Source: WHSW01 sp963828755 (GTDB lineage Bacteria > Actinomycetota > Thermoleophilia > Solirubrobacterales > 70-9). Taken from it: a stretch of 64,000 nucleotides of DNA. Below the pieces are notes generated by a model that saw nothing but the letters and a program-made list of their open reading frames with translations, did not search any database and had not been told where the DNA came from. The translations under genes were made by a program, and so were the position numbers. Location of the stretch: assembly GCA_963828755.1 (NCBI GenBank), contig CAWHFY010000013.1, forward strand, positions 62,001 through 126,000, in the 5' to 3' direction. Positions 39,485 through 48,027 of this stretch are shown here, one piece after another (the stretch's first letter is position 1; each line of letters starts with the position of its first letter).

Positions 39485-39912
39485 ATGAAGTGGAGCAGCG
39501 CATTGGCGGTCGCGGCGATCGCGGTCCTCGGGGTCGCGGCGGCCGCGGCGATGGGCCTGTTGGCAAACGTGATCTCCGGCGACTCGATCGGGCTCTCCGC
39601 CCAGCCGCTGCGCGCCGGCGAGTCGCTGGCCCCGGCCGCGGCCGACGGCGGTCGCGACCGGAGCGGCGGCGCCAAGGCTCGACCACGACCACGACGACGA
39701 GCAGCGACGAGGGCCCGGTGACGGACCACGGCGGTGGCGTCGAGCCCGGCGACGACCATGGCGGCGGCTCCAGGAGCGGTGACGACTCGTCCGGGTCGAG
39801 CGGCTCCTCGGGCTCCGACGACTCCTCAGGCTCGGGATCGTCCGGCTCCGGCTTCGACGACTCGTCGGGCTCGGGTTCCTCGGGCTCCGATGACGGAGGG
39901 CTCGACGACTGA
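39485..39912 (+). CDS. Small exported serine/glycine/aspartate-rich protein (frameshifted)
   Basis: About 142 residues. MKWSSALAVAAIAVLGVAAAAAMG is a signal or anchor helix. The frame changes near 39675 before a thirty-residue serine-glycine-aspartate repeat tail (DDSSGSGSSGS). It is a paralogue in style, though not clearly in sequence, of the repeat protein at 36766. It may be wall-associated. Confidence 0.6.
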
Positions 39913-39920
39913 GCGCGGCT

Positions 39921-40562
39921 ATGGTGCCCGCCCCGTGTCCGAGCCCGATGACGCCACTCCCGCAGCTAGCCGGCCTTCTGCGAGCCCACGATTCGGTCGT
40001 CAGCCCGCACGTCACCGACCCCGCCGGCTTGGCGACGCCGCTCGGCGACCTGGCGGCCGTAGGGCCGCGAACGGCGCCGCGTGGCGACGAGTACGCGTTC
40101 GTGGTCGAGACGGTCCGCGAGGGCTACCTGCTCCATTACCCGGAGGCAGGCAGCCCGCGGGTGGTCCGCGGCGCCGACCGCGACCTCAGCCTGTTGGCCG
40201 GCGACTATCTGTACGCGCTCGGGCTCGAGCGGCTGGCCGGGGTCGGCGACCTGGCGGCCGTCCGCGAGCTCTCCGACCTGATCAGCCTCGCCGCTCAGGT
40301 CCACGATGGCTCTCGCGACCCCGAGCGCCGGGTCGCCGAGGCGGCGGCGCTCTGGCTCGCCAGCACGGCGGCGATCGCGGCCGGTTCATCGGCGAGCCAC
40401 GAGCGCTCCAAGACGGCGCTTCGAAGCGGCGATCAGGGCGCCGTGGCGTCGCTGTGGGCCGCCGCGGTCGAGATCGCGACGATCGGCGGCTTTAGCCACG
40501 CGTTAGGCGAGAGCGCTGCTGGACTAGACTTCCGATTCGACCACCTCTCCTCACTTGGCTGA
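39921..40562 (+). CDS. Conserved-looking hypothetical protein before the Rieske gene
   Basis: 213 residues, soluble and alanine-rich, with AFVVETVREGYLLHYPEAGSPRVV and a helical stretch DLSLLAGDYLYALGLERLAGVGDLAAVRELSDL. ATG 39948 is an alternative start. No family recognised. The last residues overlap the qcrA TTG start by 8 bases, so it likely belongs to the respiratory operon, perhaps in its assembly or regulation. Confidence 0.6.
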   Translation: MVPAPCPSPMTPLPQLAGLLRAHDSVVSPHVTDPAGLATPLGDLAAVGPRTAPRGDEYAFVVETVREGYLLHYPEAGSPRVVRGADRDLSLLAGDYLYALGLERLAGVGDLAAVRELSDLISLAAQVHDGSRDPERRVAEAAALWLASTAAIAAGSSASHERSKTALRSGDQGAVASLWAAAVEIATIGGFSHALGESAAGLDFRFDHLSSLG

Positions 40563-41214
40563 CCAGGCGGACAAGAGCAGCGGGGCCCAGGGCCCAGAGA
40601 AGGTCAAGCCCGCGGGCTACTTCGAGGGCGAGACCATGACTCGCCGAACCGTGTTCGCGGTCGGCGGGCAGGCACTCGGCGGTGCGGCCGTGCTCGCGGT
40701 GGCGCTCCCGGTCGTCGGCTTCGCCCTGGCGCCCGTCTTCGACCGCCCGGAGGAGATGTGGGAGGGCGTCGGCTCACCCGACGACTACACCTCGGACACC
40801 TACCGCCAAGCGGTGATCACGATCGTCAACGGGATCGGCGACTCCGGCAAGACGACCGTCTACATCCGCCGCGGCAGCCCCGATCTCGACGAGGACCCGG
40901 CCTCGTTCATCGCGATCTCGACCCGCTGCGCCCACCTCGGCTGCCCCGTGCGATTCGTCAAGGCGGCCGGAAACTTCATCTGCCCGTGTCACGGCGGCGT
41001 CTACGACTTCGAGGGCCAGGTGATCGGCGGCCCGCCGGTTCGCCCGCTCGACCGCTTCCAGACTCGCGTCCAGGGCGACACGCTCGAGATCGGGCCGCGC
41101 TACAGCGTCACCTCCGACCTCGAGCCCGTCCGCGCCCGCGACCCGGGTGAGTACACGGGTGGGATCTGGGAGTACCTCTATCCGCCACGATTCACCGTGC
41201 CGCCCGCCCCCTGA
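40555..41214 (+). CDS. qcrA: Rieske iron-sulfur subunit of the quinol:cytochrome c reductase
   Basis: 219 residues from TTG 40555. The twin-arginine motif TRRTVFAVGG precedes a membrane helix, so export by the Tat pathway is expected. The [2Fe-2S] cluster ligands are in CAHLGCPV and CPCHGGVYD. It has one membrane helix only, not the three of typical high-GC actinobacterial QcrA. Stop and next start overlap as TGATG. It pairs with a b6-type qcrB and a fused qcrC. Confidence 0.93.
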   Translation: MADQADKSSGAQGPEKVKPAGYFEGETMTRRTVFAVGGQALGGAAVLAVALPVVGFALAPVFDRPEEMWEGVGSPDDYTSDTYRQAVITIVNGIGDSGKTTVYIRRGSPDLDEDPASFIAISTRCAHLGCPVRFVKAAGNFICPCHGGVYDFEGQVIGGPPVRPLDRFQTRVQGDTLEIGPRYSVTSDLEPVRARDPGEYTGGIWEYLYPPRFTVPPAP

Positions 41215-42100
41215 TGCCGAAGCTGCCCGTCCCACAAGCCCTGCGCAAGCCCGGCAAACCCGGCCAGCGCACCAACGGCGCCCGCACCAACGGCGCGGGG
41301 GGCGCGCCACGGACGGCCAGCCGGAGACGCAGACCGACGGCGGCGGCTCGCCGGTCGCCCACAAGGTCAAGGAGGGCGGGATCGACGTCGTCGGCTGGGT
41401 CGACGAGCGCAGCGGGCTTACGCCGTTTCTCACCGGCCTGCTGCTGCGCAAGGTGCCGAAGGGGACCAACTGGTTCTACACGCTCGGCTCGGCGACGCTG
41501 TTCATCTTCGCGATGCAGGCGCTGACCGGCGTCTTTCTGGCGATGTACTACACGCCGTCGGCGACCGAGGCCTACAACTCGATCAGCCACCTGACGAACG
41601 ACGTCTTCCTTGGCGAGTTCGTCCGCGGCCTCCACAAGTGGGGCGCGACGCTGATGGTCGTCCTGATCTTTCTCCACATGGGCAGGACGTTCTTCTTCGG
41701 CGCCTACAAGTACCCGCGCGAGCTCAACTGGGTGATCGGCGTCGTGCTCCTGATCCTAACCCTGGTGATGGGTCTGACCGGTTACCTGCTGCCCTTCGAC
41801 CAGCGTTCCTACTGGGCCACGATCGTCGCCATGAACATCACCGGCTCGGGTCCGATCCTGGGGCCGTATCTGGCGGACTTCCTGCGCGCCGGCTCGGAGT
41901 TCGGGGCGACGACCCTGCCACGGTTCTACGCCGTCCACATGCTCTTGGTGCCCGGAGCGATCATCGCCCTAATCGTCGCTCACCTCTACCTGGTGGTGAA
42001 GCTCGGCACCACGGCACCGCCGTGGCTGCGCGCCGATCCGAAGCCGAAGTCGCTGCGTGAGGAAACGGTCAGCGCGCGCTCGAACGGGAACACGTCGTGA
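41214..42100 (+). CDS. qcrB: Cytochrome b6-type subunit (frameshifted near start)
   Basis: About 295 residues. ATG 41214 opens MPKLPVPQALRKPGKPG; a shift near 41310 in a G6 run links to the body. Four membrane helices with the heme histidines: FVRGLHKWGATLMV, FLHMGRTFFF, YAVHMLLVPG and VAHLYLVVK. GYLLPFDQRSYWATIV lies at the quinol site. It ends after the fourth helix, so it is the b6 half only; the C-terminal half is in the next gene. Confidence 0.92.
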
Positions 42101-42798
42101 ACGCCGCCGAGAAGGAGGCCTACCTCCGCGAGTACGAGATCCTCAAGAAGAAGGGCAAGCCGTTCTTCCCGTACGCGATCTTCAAGGACTCGGCGATGTT
42201 CCTCGTCGTCGCCCTCGTGCTGATCGCGATGTCGCTGATCCTCGGCGCCGAGCAGGGCCCGAAGGCGGACCCGACGACGACCACCTATGTGCCACGGCCC
42301 GAGTGGTACTTCTTCTTCCTCTTCGAGCTGCTGCGCGTGATCAAGCCGAACGAGCTCGTCCCGATCGCGACCGTCGGCATCCCGACGCTCTGCATGATCC
42401 TGCTGCTGTTGTTGCCGTTCTACGACCGCAACCCGGAGCGGGTCCCGTGGCGGCGACCGGTCGCGACGACGGCCGGGATCATGACCATCATCGCGATGGC
42501 CTTCCTCACCTTCCTCGGCGCCTCGGCGGGCTCGCCGACCGAGATCGACCTGAAGGTCGCGCCGCAGTTCGAGGCCGGCAAGCAGGTCGCCGCGCAGTCG
42601 GGCTGTCTGGCCTGTCACAAGTTCGGCGACAACGGAAACGACGGACCCGGACCTGAACTGACCGAGATCGGCGCGAAGCTGCCGGCGGAGGCGATCAAGC
42701 GGACGCTGATCAACCCGTCGGGGATCATGCCGGAGTACGGGAGCCTGCCGCCCGAGAAGTTCGACAACCTGGTCAGGTTCCTCGCCTCGTTGCAGTGA
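42097..42798 (+). CDS. qcrC: Subunit IV fused to cytochrome c (QcrC type)
   Basis: 233 residues from GTG 42097. The first part is subunit IV: the quinol-oxidation PEWY motif in RPEWYFFFLFELLRVIKPNE and helices to about residue 150. The last 80 residues are a single-heme cytochrome c with SGCLACHKFGDNG (CxxCH), GPELTEIGAKL and a distal Met in GIMPEYG. This split b6/IV-c form is that of Bacillus qcrBC, not the full-length cytochrome b and diheme QcrC usual in actinobacteria. Confidence 0.92.
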   Translation: MNAAEKEAYLREYEILKKKGKPFFPYAIFKDSAMFLVVALVLIAMSLILGAEQGPKADPTTTTYVPRPEWYFFFLFELLRVIKPNELVPIATVGIPTLCMILLLLLPFYDRNPERVPWRRPVATTAGIMTIIAMAFLTFLGASAGSPTEIDLKVAPQFEAGKQVAAQSGCLACHKFGDNGNDGPGPELTEIGAKLPAEAIKRTLINPSGIMPEYGSLPPEKFDNLVRFLASLQ

Positions 42799-42835
42799 GG
42801 CGCAGCCGCTCCGCGCCGCCGTTGGGTCGCCCGGT

Positions 42836-43561
42836 GTGAACGGGGCCGCAGCCCCGGCGCAAGCCGAGTTCGCGGGGCAGGTCCGGGGGATGTTCGACCG
42901 AATCGCGGGGGTCTATGACTTGATGAACTCGGCGATGACCGCCGGGCTTCATCATCGCTGGCGCGAGCGAGCCGCCGACCGCGCCGAGCTCGACCCCGGC
43001 GATTACGCGCTCGATGCCTGTTGCGGGACCGGCGACCTCGCGTTCGAGCTCGCCCGGCGCGTCGGCCCCGAGGGCCGGGTGATCGGCTCCGACTTCTCCG
43101 AGCCGATGCTCGACCTGGCGCGCTCGAAGGCGGCGACCCGCGACGCGGGCTCTGTCCGCTTCGAATGGGGCGACGCGCTCGACCTCAGCTATGACGATGC
43201 GACCTTCGACGCGGTCACCGTCGGATTCGGGGTCCGCAACCTGGCCGACCTCGATCGCGGCGTCGGCGAGCTCGCCCGGATCCTAAAGCCCGGCGGTCGG
43301 TTGGTGATCCTCGAGATCACCAATCCGCAGCGGCCGCCGCTGTCGACCTTCTTCGGCATCTGGTTCGACCGCCTGGTGCCGTTGCTCGGCACACTGGCCG
43401 GCGACCGCGACGCGTACACCTACCTGCCCGAGTCGGTGAAGCGCTTTCCGCCGCCGGAGGGTTTGGCGATGGTCATGGACCGCGCTGGGCTCGAGCGGAT
43501 CCGCTACACGGTGCTCGCCGGCGGGATCATCGCGATCCACTCGGGCGTGCGGCCGGCGTGA
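42836..43561 (+). CDS. menG: Demethylmenaquinone methyltransferase
   Basis: 241 residues from GTG 42836. Uses S-adenosylmethionine for the last step of menaquinone synthesis. FDRIAGVYDLMNSAMTAGLHHRW is the UbiE/MenG N-terminal motif. The SAM loop is LDACCGTGDLAFELAR; FGVRNLADLDRGVGELARILKPGG is the family block. It follows qcrC and precedes a polyprenyl synthase, so quinone supply and its oxidation are grouped. Confidence 0.95.
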   Translation: MNGAAAPAQAEFAGQVRGMFDRIAGVYDLMNSAMTAGLHHRWRERAADRAELDPGDYALDACCGTGDLAFELARRVGPEGRVIGSDFSEPMLDLARSKAATRDAGSVRFEWGDALDLSYDDATFDAVTVGFGVRNLADLDRGVGELARILKPGGRLVILEITNPQRPPLSTFFGIWFDRLVPLLGTLAGDRDAYTYLPESVKRFPPPEGLAMVMDRAGLERIRYTVLAGGIIAIHSGVRPA

Positions 43562-43592
43562 GCGGGTCGGCCGCACCGCGCTACTCGCGACG

Positions 43593-44576
43593 ATGAACCG
43601 CAGCGCCGTCCCACCGCCGGTCACGCGGGTGCTCGCGGCCGCCGAGGGATGGCTCCCGCGGCGAATGGGCGCGGTCGAGTCCCGTCTTGCCGAGCTCGCG
43701 GGCGAGGGCGGCGAGCTGCTCTCCGCGCAGGCCGGCGCGACGCTCGCCGCCGGCGGCAAGCGCCTGCGGCCGATGCTGGTGCTGGTCTGCGCCGGCGATG
43801 AGGTCGGCGATCGGGCGACTCCGGCCGCGACCGCGATCGAGCTCGTCCATATGGCGACCCTGGTCCATGACGACGTCCTCGACGCAGCGCCGCTTCGCCG
43901 CGGCAGCCCGACCGTTGTCGCCCGCGCCGGGCGCGAGGTCGCGACCGCGGTCGGCGACCTGCTGTTCTCGCGCGCGTTCGCCGAGCTCGCCGCGGACGAG
44001 GCCGATTCCGGGCGCCGGGTCGGACTGCTGGCGCGCGCCTCGGTCGGGCTCGCCCAGGGCGAGCTCGCCCAGCGCCGCGACGCCTTCGACCTCGCAATCG
44101 GTGCCGACCGCTACCTGGAGCGCTGCCGGCTCAAGACCGCGCGCCTGTTCGAGTGCGCCTGCCTGATCGGCTCGGACCCGGGCCCCGACGGCGCCGTGGC
44201 GCTGGCGACCTTCGGGTCCGAGATCGGGCTCGCCTTTCAGCTGCTCGACGACGTCTTGGACGTCACGGGACCGCCGGAGCGCACCGGCAAGGCGATCGGC
44301 ACCGACCTGCTCGACGGCACGGTGACGATGCCGATGATCCTCGCCCGTGACCGCGACCCGGAGCTCGCCGCGCTCGACCTGCGGGCGCTCGATTCCGAGG
44401 CCGCGGCGCGCGCCTGCGCCCGCATCGCAGCCACCGGAGTCCTCGACGAGGTCCGCGCTGATGCCCGCGCGCGGGTCGAACAGGCGAAGGCTGCGGTCGT
44501 ACGGGCGCCCCTCGGCCCGCAGCAGCGCGAGCTGCTGACGATGGTCGCCGACGGCGTCGTCGAGCGCTACTCCTGA
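43593..44576 (+). CDS. Polyprenyl diphosphate synthase (trans type)
   Basis: 327 residues. The first aspartate-rich motif is VHDDVLDAAPLRRGSPTV, and the second LLDDVLDVTG. LAAGGKRLRPMLVLV is the FARM-adjacent substrate motif. It makes the side chain of menaquinone, probably at heptaprenyl to nonaprenyl length, judged from its neighbour menG. Actinobacterial symbols vary (grcC, hepT); none is assigned. Confidence 0.93.
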   Translation: MNRSAVPPPVTRVLAAAEGWLPRRMGAVESRLAELAGEGGELLSAQAGATLAAGGKRLRPMLVLVCAGDEVGDRATPAATAIELVHMATLVHDDVLDAAPLRRGSPTVVARAGREVATAVGDLLFSRAFAELAADEADSGRRVGLLARASVGLAQGELAQRRDAFDLAIGADRYLERCRLKTARLFECACLIGSDPGPDGAVALATFGSEIGLAFQLLDDVLDVTGPPERTGKAIGTDLLDGTVTMPMILARDRDPELAALDLRALDSEAAARACARIAATGVLDEVRADARARVEQAKAAVVRAPLGPQQRELLTMVADGVVERYS

Positions 44577-44584
44577 GGCCGCCC

Positions 44585-45196
44585 GTGGACGACGATCTCG
44601 TCCGGCGCTCGATCGACCTCGGCCGCGGCGAGCTGTTGTTGCTGCAGCCGCGCGAATCCGCCGAGCTCCCCGACGCGGGCGCGGTGGAGTGGGCTCCTGT
44701 GGCGCCGTACTGGGAGGTGCTGTGGCGCAGCGGCGTCGCCCTCGCTCAGGAGGTCGACTCGTCGCCGATCGCCGATCGCCGGGTGGTCGAGCTCGGCTGC
44801 GGGCTCGCGCTGCCGGCCCTCGCTGCGGCGCGGGCCGGGGGCGCTGTGCTCGCCACCGACGCAGCGCCGGAGGCGCTCGAGCTGGCGCGACGCAACGCCG
44901 CCCTCAACGGGATCGAGATGGACGCTGCGACCGTGGACTGGAATGAGCCGGCCGCGCTGGTCGCCGGCGGCCCGTTCGACCTGGTGCTCGCCGCTGACCT
45001 GCTCTACGAGCGGGCGAGCGTCCGGCCGTTGCTGAGCCTGGTCGAGCGCCTCGCGGCGGAGGTATGGCTGGCCGACCCCGGTCGGGAGTCGGCAAGCGAG
45101 TTCATCGAACGCGCCGGCCGGCGGTGGGAGATCGAGACGGTGCGGCGGGGCGCGGTCCGCATCCACCGGATGCGGCTGCGGCCGGGTCGGGCCTAG
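44585..45196 (+). CDS. Class I SAM-dependent methyltransferase, lysine-methyltransferase-like
   Basis: 203 residues from GTG 44585. The SAM loop is VVELGCGLALPALAAARAGGAVLATDAAPEALELA; the post-I acidic residue and LVLAADLLYE follow. The WEVLWRSGVALAQ helix before motif I is typical of the METTL/ETFB lysine-methyltransferase-like group. The target protein is unknown. It ends in a CTAG palindrome shared with the convergent zinc-ribbon gene. Confidence 0.82.
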   Translation: MDDDLVRRSIDLGRGELLLLQPRESAELPDAGAVEWAPVAPYWEVLWRSGVALAQEVDSSPIADRRVVELGCGLALPALAAARAGGAVLATDAAPEALELARRNAALNGIEMDAATVDWNEPAALVAGGPFDLVLAADLLYERASVRPLLSLVERLAAEVWLADPGRESASEFIERAGRRWEIETVRRGAVRIHRMRLRPGRA

Positions 45197-45582
45197 AAGT
45201 CCTCGGGGATGACCCAGCCGGCGTGCAGGGCGGTGACGAAGCGCTCGACCGCGTCCTCCATGTTCGACCTGGCGAGCAGTCCGAGGTCGCGCAGCAGCGC
45301 CTCGGTGCCGAGGTCGAGTACCTCGTCGAAGCGGTCAACGACCGCCTGGTCGTGCACACCTTCGGCGCGCCACTCGCAGTCGGGACACCTCAGCTCGACC
45401 TGCCACGAGCGGTTGTCGACGGGGGCCCACTCGACGGGATAGACGAGCCCCGAGCCGCAATTCGGGCAGACGTGCAGGTCGCCGTCGGCCGACCCATGGT
45501 CGGCCTGCGTGGGCGCCGCGAAGTCACCCGCGCGCAGCGGCGCGGCGCCGTCGCGGTCGTTGGCTGTCGGTTGGTCGGCCAC
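45193..45582 (-). CDS. Small zinc-ribbon protein
   Basis: About 129 residues from GTG 45582; a longer version would begin at 45675 but lies in low-similarity sequence. Four cysteines as CPNCGSGLVYPVEW and ELRCPDCEWRAEG form a zinc ribbon. The C-terminal half, FDEVLDLGTEALLRDLGLLARSNMEDAVERFVTALH, is a helical domain. The pattern occurs in small actinobacterial proteins of unknown function. Confidence 0.72.
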   Translation of the reverse strand: MADQPTANDRDGAAPLRAGDFAAPTQADHGSADGDLHVCPNCGSGLVYPVEWAPVDNRSWQVELRCPDCEWRAEGVHDQAVVDRFDEVLDLGTEALLRDLGLLARSNMEDAVERFVTALHAGWVIPEDF

Positions 45583-45740
45583 GGCCCCGATATCGGCCAG
45601 GCCCGGCCGACCCTTTAGTGGCTGGCCCTCAGGTTGCACCAGGGGACGACCCCCCGATCGGCCCGACGGCCGCAAAAAGCGGCTTGATCGGCGCGCGTGG
45701 GCCGGGTTCCGCCGCGGCGGTGCAGCATCATTCTCATTCG

Positions 45741-46934
45741 ATGCCCGACGCGGCCACAGAACCCGATGCGACGGTGGTCGAACCGGCGGCGCAGGGCCGC
45801 GTGCTCGCCTCGCAGGAGCTGCGGGCCGCGATCGAGAACGAGTGGATCACGGCCGGCGATTTTCGGATTCGCCCGCAGGCGATCCAGCCGGCGAGCATCG
45901 ACCTGCGCCTCGGCGACTTCGCCTGGGCGCTGCGCTGCAGCTTCCTGCCTGACGTCGAGTCGTCGGTCGAGGAGAAGCTCAACGACATCGCCTTTCAGAA
46001 GGTCGACCTGCGCGACGGCGCCACGCTCGAGCGCGACCGCCCGTACCTGATCCCGCTGATCGAGGAGCTCGCGCTGCCGGACTCGGTCCGCGCGAAGGCG
46101 AACCCCAAGAGCTCGACCGGGCGCCTGGACGTCTTCACCCGCGTGATCACCGACCGCAATCACCGGTTCGACGAGATCCGCCCCGGTTACCGCGGACAGC
46201 TGTACCTGGAGGTCGTGCCGCGATCGTTTGCGATCTTCGTGCGCCAGGGCCTGGCGCTCAACCAGCTCCGCCTCGCGACCGGCGACGCCCGGCTCGACGA
46301 CGCGCAGCTCGTCTCCCTGCACCAGCAGTTTCCGTTGCTGTACGTCGACCAGCATCCGCTGCGCGAGACCGAGCTGGCGATCGCCGACGGCCTGTTTCTG
46401 AGCGTCGACCTGCGCTCCGGCCCGGCGGGGAGGGTGGTCGGCTACCGGGCGAAGAAGAACAGCCTGCCGATCGACCTGACCCGGATCCGCGCCTACCGGT
46501 GGACCGACTTCTGGGATCCCGTCCACCCCGAGGAGGGCTCGCGGATCGTGCTCGAGCCGGAGATCTTCTACCTCCTGCTCTCGGCGGAGGGGGTCTGCAT
46601 ACCGCCCGATTACGCCGCCGAGATGATGGCCTACGACCCGACCGCGGGCGAGCTGCGCACGCACTACGCGGGCTTCTTCGACCCAGGGTTCGGCTACGAC
46701 GCCCGCCACGATCGCCACGGCAGCCGCGCCGCGCTCGAGGTCAGGGCACGCGACGTCCCGTTCATGGTCGAGCACCGCCAGCCAATCTGCAAGCTCGGGT
46801 TCGAGCGCCTCGGGACGACCCCTGACGTCCTCTACGGCGAGGAGGTCGGCTCCAATTACCAGGGCCAGGTCACGATGCTCAGCAAGCACTTCGAGGAGCA
46901 GCTCGCCGCCAGCCCGCAACCGGCGAGCGAGTAG
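45741..46934 (+). CDS. dcd: 2'-deoxycytidine 5'-triphosphate deaminase (double-domain)
   Basis: 397 residues from ATG 45741; frames continue upstream to 45618 but lack similarity. Deaminates dCTP to dUTP. The N-terminal domain has IQPASIDLRLGDFAWALRC and AKANPKSSTGRLDVFTRVITD, the nucleotide-binding motif. The C-terminal domain repeats the fold, IVLEPEIFYLLLSAEGVCIPPDYAAEMM. This two-domain form is about twice the size of standard Dcd and occurs in a subset of bacteria. Confidence 0.9.
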   Translation: MPDAATEPDATVVEPAAQGRVLASQELRAAIENEWITAGDFRIRPQAIQPASIDLRLGDFAWALRCSFLPDVESSVEEKLNDIAFQKVDLRDGATLERDRPYLIPLIEELALPDSVRAKANPKSSTGRLDVFTRVITDRNHRFDEIRPGYRGQLYLEVVPRSFAIFVRQGLALNQLRLATGDARLDDAQLVSLHQQFPLLYVDQHPLRETELAIADGLFLSVDLRSGPAGRVVGYRAKKNSLPIDLTRIRAYRWTDFWDPVHPEEGSRIVLEPEIFYLLLSAEGVCIPPDYAAEMMAYDPTAGELRTHYAGFFDPGFGYDARHDRHGSRAALEVRARDVPFMVEHRQPICKLGFERLGTTPDVLYGEEVGSNYQGQVTMLSKHFEEQLAASPQPASE

Positions 46935-46974
46935 CGCCGCTGCGCGGGCCGCCGGGGCGAGTAGCATCTGATCG

Positions 46975-47220
46975 ATGCCAAATATCGGCCCACTCGAGCT
47001 CGCGATCGTGTTGGTGATCGCGCTCGTGATCTTCGGCCCGAAGCGCCTGCCGGATCTCGGCAAGTCGCTCGGGTCGGGAATGCGCGAGTTCAAGGACTCG
47101 CTCAGCGGCAAGGACGACGACGACGAGGACCAGGCGAAGCTGGAGGCTGCCGCCGCCCAGCCGCAGCCCGACGAAGACGCCGAGCCCGTCAAGGGCGAGG
47201 TCGTCGCCGACGACCGCTAG
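46975..47220 (+). CDS. tatA: Twin-arginine translocase subunit TatA
   Basis: 81 residues. The hydrophobic helix ELAIVLVIALVIFGPKRLPDLGKSLGSGMREFKDSL has the FGPKRLP hinge and amphipathic helix of TatA. The tail is acidic. No TatB is seen, and tatC follows at once, so this is a minimal TatAC system. Confidence 0.95.
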   Translation: MPNIGPLELAIVLVIALVIFGPKRLPDLGKSLGSGMREFKDSLSGKDDDDEDQAKLEAAAAQPQPDEDAEPVKGEVVADDR

Positions 47221-47238
47221 GCGGGGCGTTTCACCGAC

Positions 47239-47997
47239 GTGGCGCGGCTGAAGCCAGCCCAGTTCGACGACCGCCTGACGCTGGTCGAGCACCTCGACGA
47301 GCTGCGCACGCGGATCATCGTCTGCGGGGTGGTCCTCGTGCTCGCGGTGGCCTTCTGCTTCTGGCAGAACCACGCGATCCTCGAGATCGCGAACGAGCCG
47401 CTGCCGGCCTCGCAGGACGAGCCACTGACGTTCAGCCCGACCGAGCCGTTCTTCACCACGGTCAAGCTCGCCTTCTACGGCGGCATCCTGCTCTCGCTCC
47501 CGATCCTGCTCTACCAGGTCTACGCGTTCGTGCTGCCGGCGTTCTCGCGCCAGGAGAAGCGGGTGATCCTGCCGATGCTGATGATGGTCCCGGTGCTGTT
47601 CATTGCCGGCACCGTGTTCGCCTACTTCGTCGTCGTCCCCCCGGCGCTCAACTTCCTGCTCGGCTTCAACACCGACCAGTTCAACATCCAGATCCGCGCC
47701 GCCGAGTACTACGGCTTCTTCATCACCACGCTGATCGGGGTCGGGATCCTGTTCCAGATCCCGGTGGGGGTGCTCGCCGTGACGAGGCTCGGGATCGTGA
47801 CCCCTCAGCAGCTCGCCAAGAACCGTCGCTACGCGATCCTGATTATCGCCGTCGTCGCGATGCTGCTCCCCGGGACCGATCCGATCACCATGCTGATCTC
47901 GATGGCGCCCCTGTACCTGCTGTTCGAGTTCTCACTGCTCTTGGCGCGCTGGTTCGGGAACCCCGTGGTGCCGCCGGTCGCCGACGAGAGCGGCTGA
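47239..47997 (+). CDS. tatC: Twin-arginine translocase subunit TatC
   Basis: 252 residues from GTG 47239. Six membrane helices. The N-terminal signal-recognition segment LTLVEHLDELRTRIIVCG is the family mark; a second is FVLPAFSRQEKRVILP. It forms a TatAC operon with tatA. The Rieske subunit (40.6 kb) carries a twin-arginine motif and is a likely substrate. Confidence 0.96.
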   Translation: MARLKPAQFDDRLTLVEHLDELRTRIIVCGVVLVLAVAFCFWQNHAILEIANEPLPASQDEPLTFSPTEPFFTTVKLAFYGGILLSLPILLYQVYAFVLPAFSRQEKRVILPMLMMVPVLFIAGTVFAYFVVVPPALNFLLGFNTDQFNIQIRAAEYYGFFITTLIGVGILFQIPVGVLAVTRLGIVTPQQLAKNRRYAILIIAVVAMLLPGTDPITMLISMAPLYLLFEFSLLLARWFGNPVVPPVADESG

Positions 47998-48027
47998 GCC
48001 GGTGGCTTCGTCTACGCTCCCGGCCCG

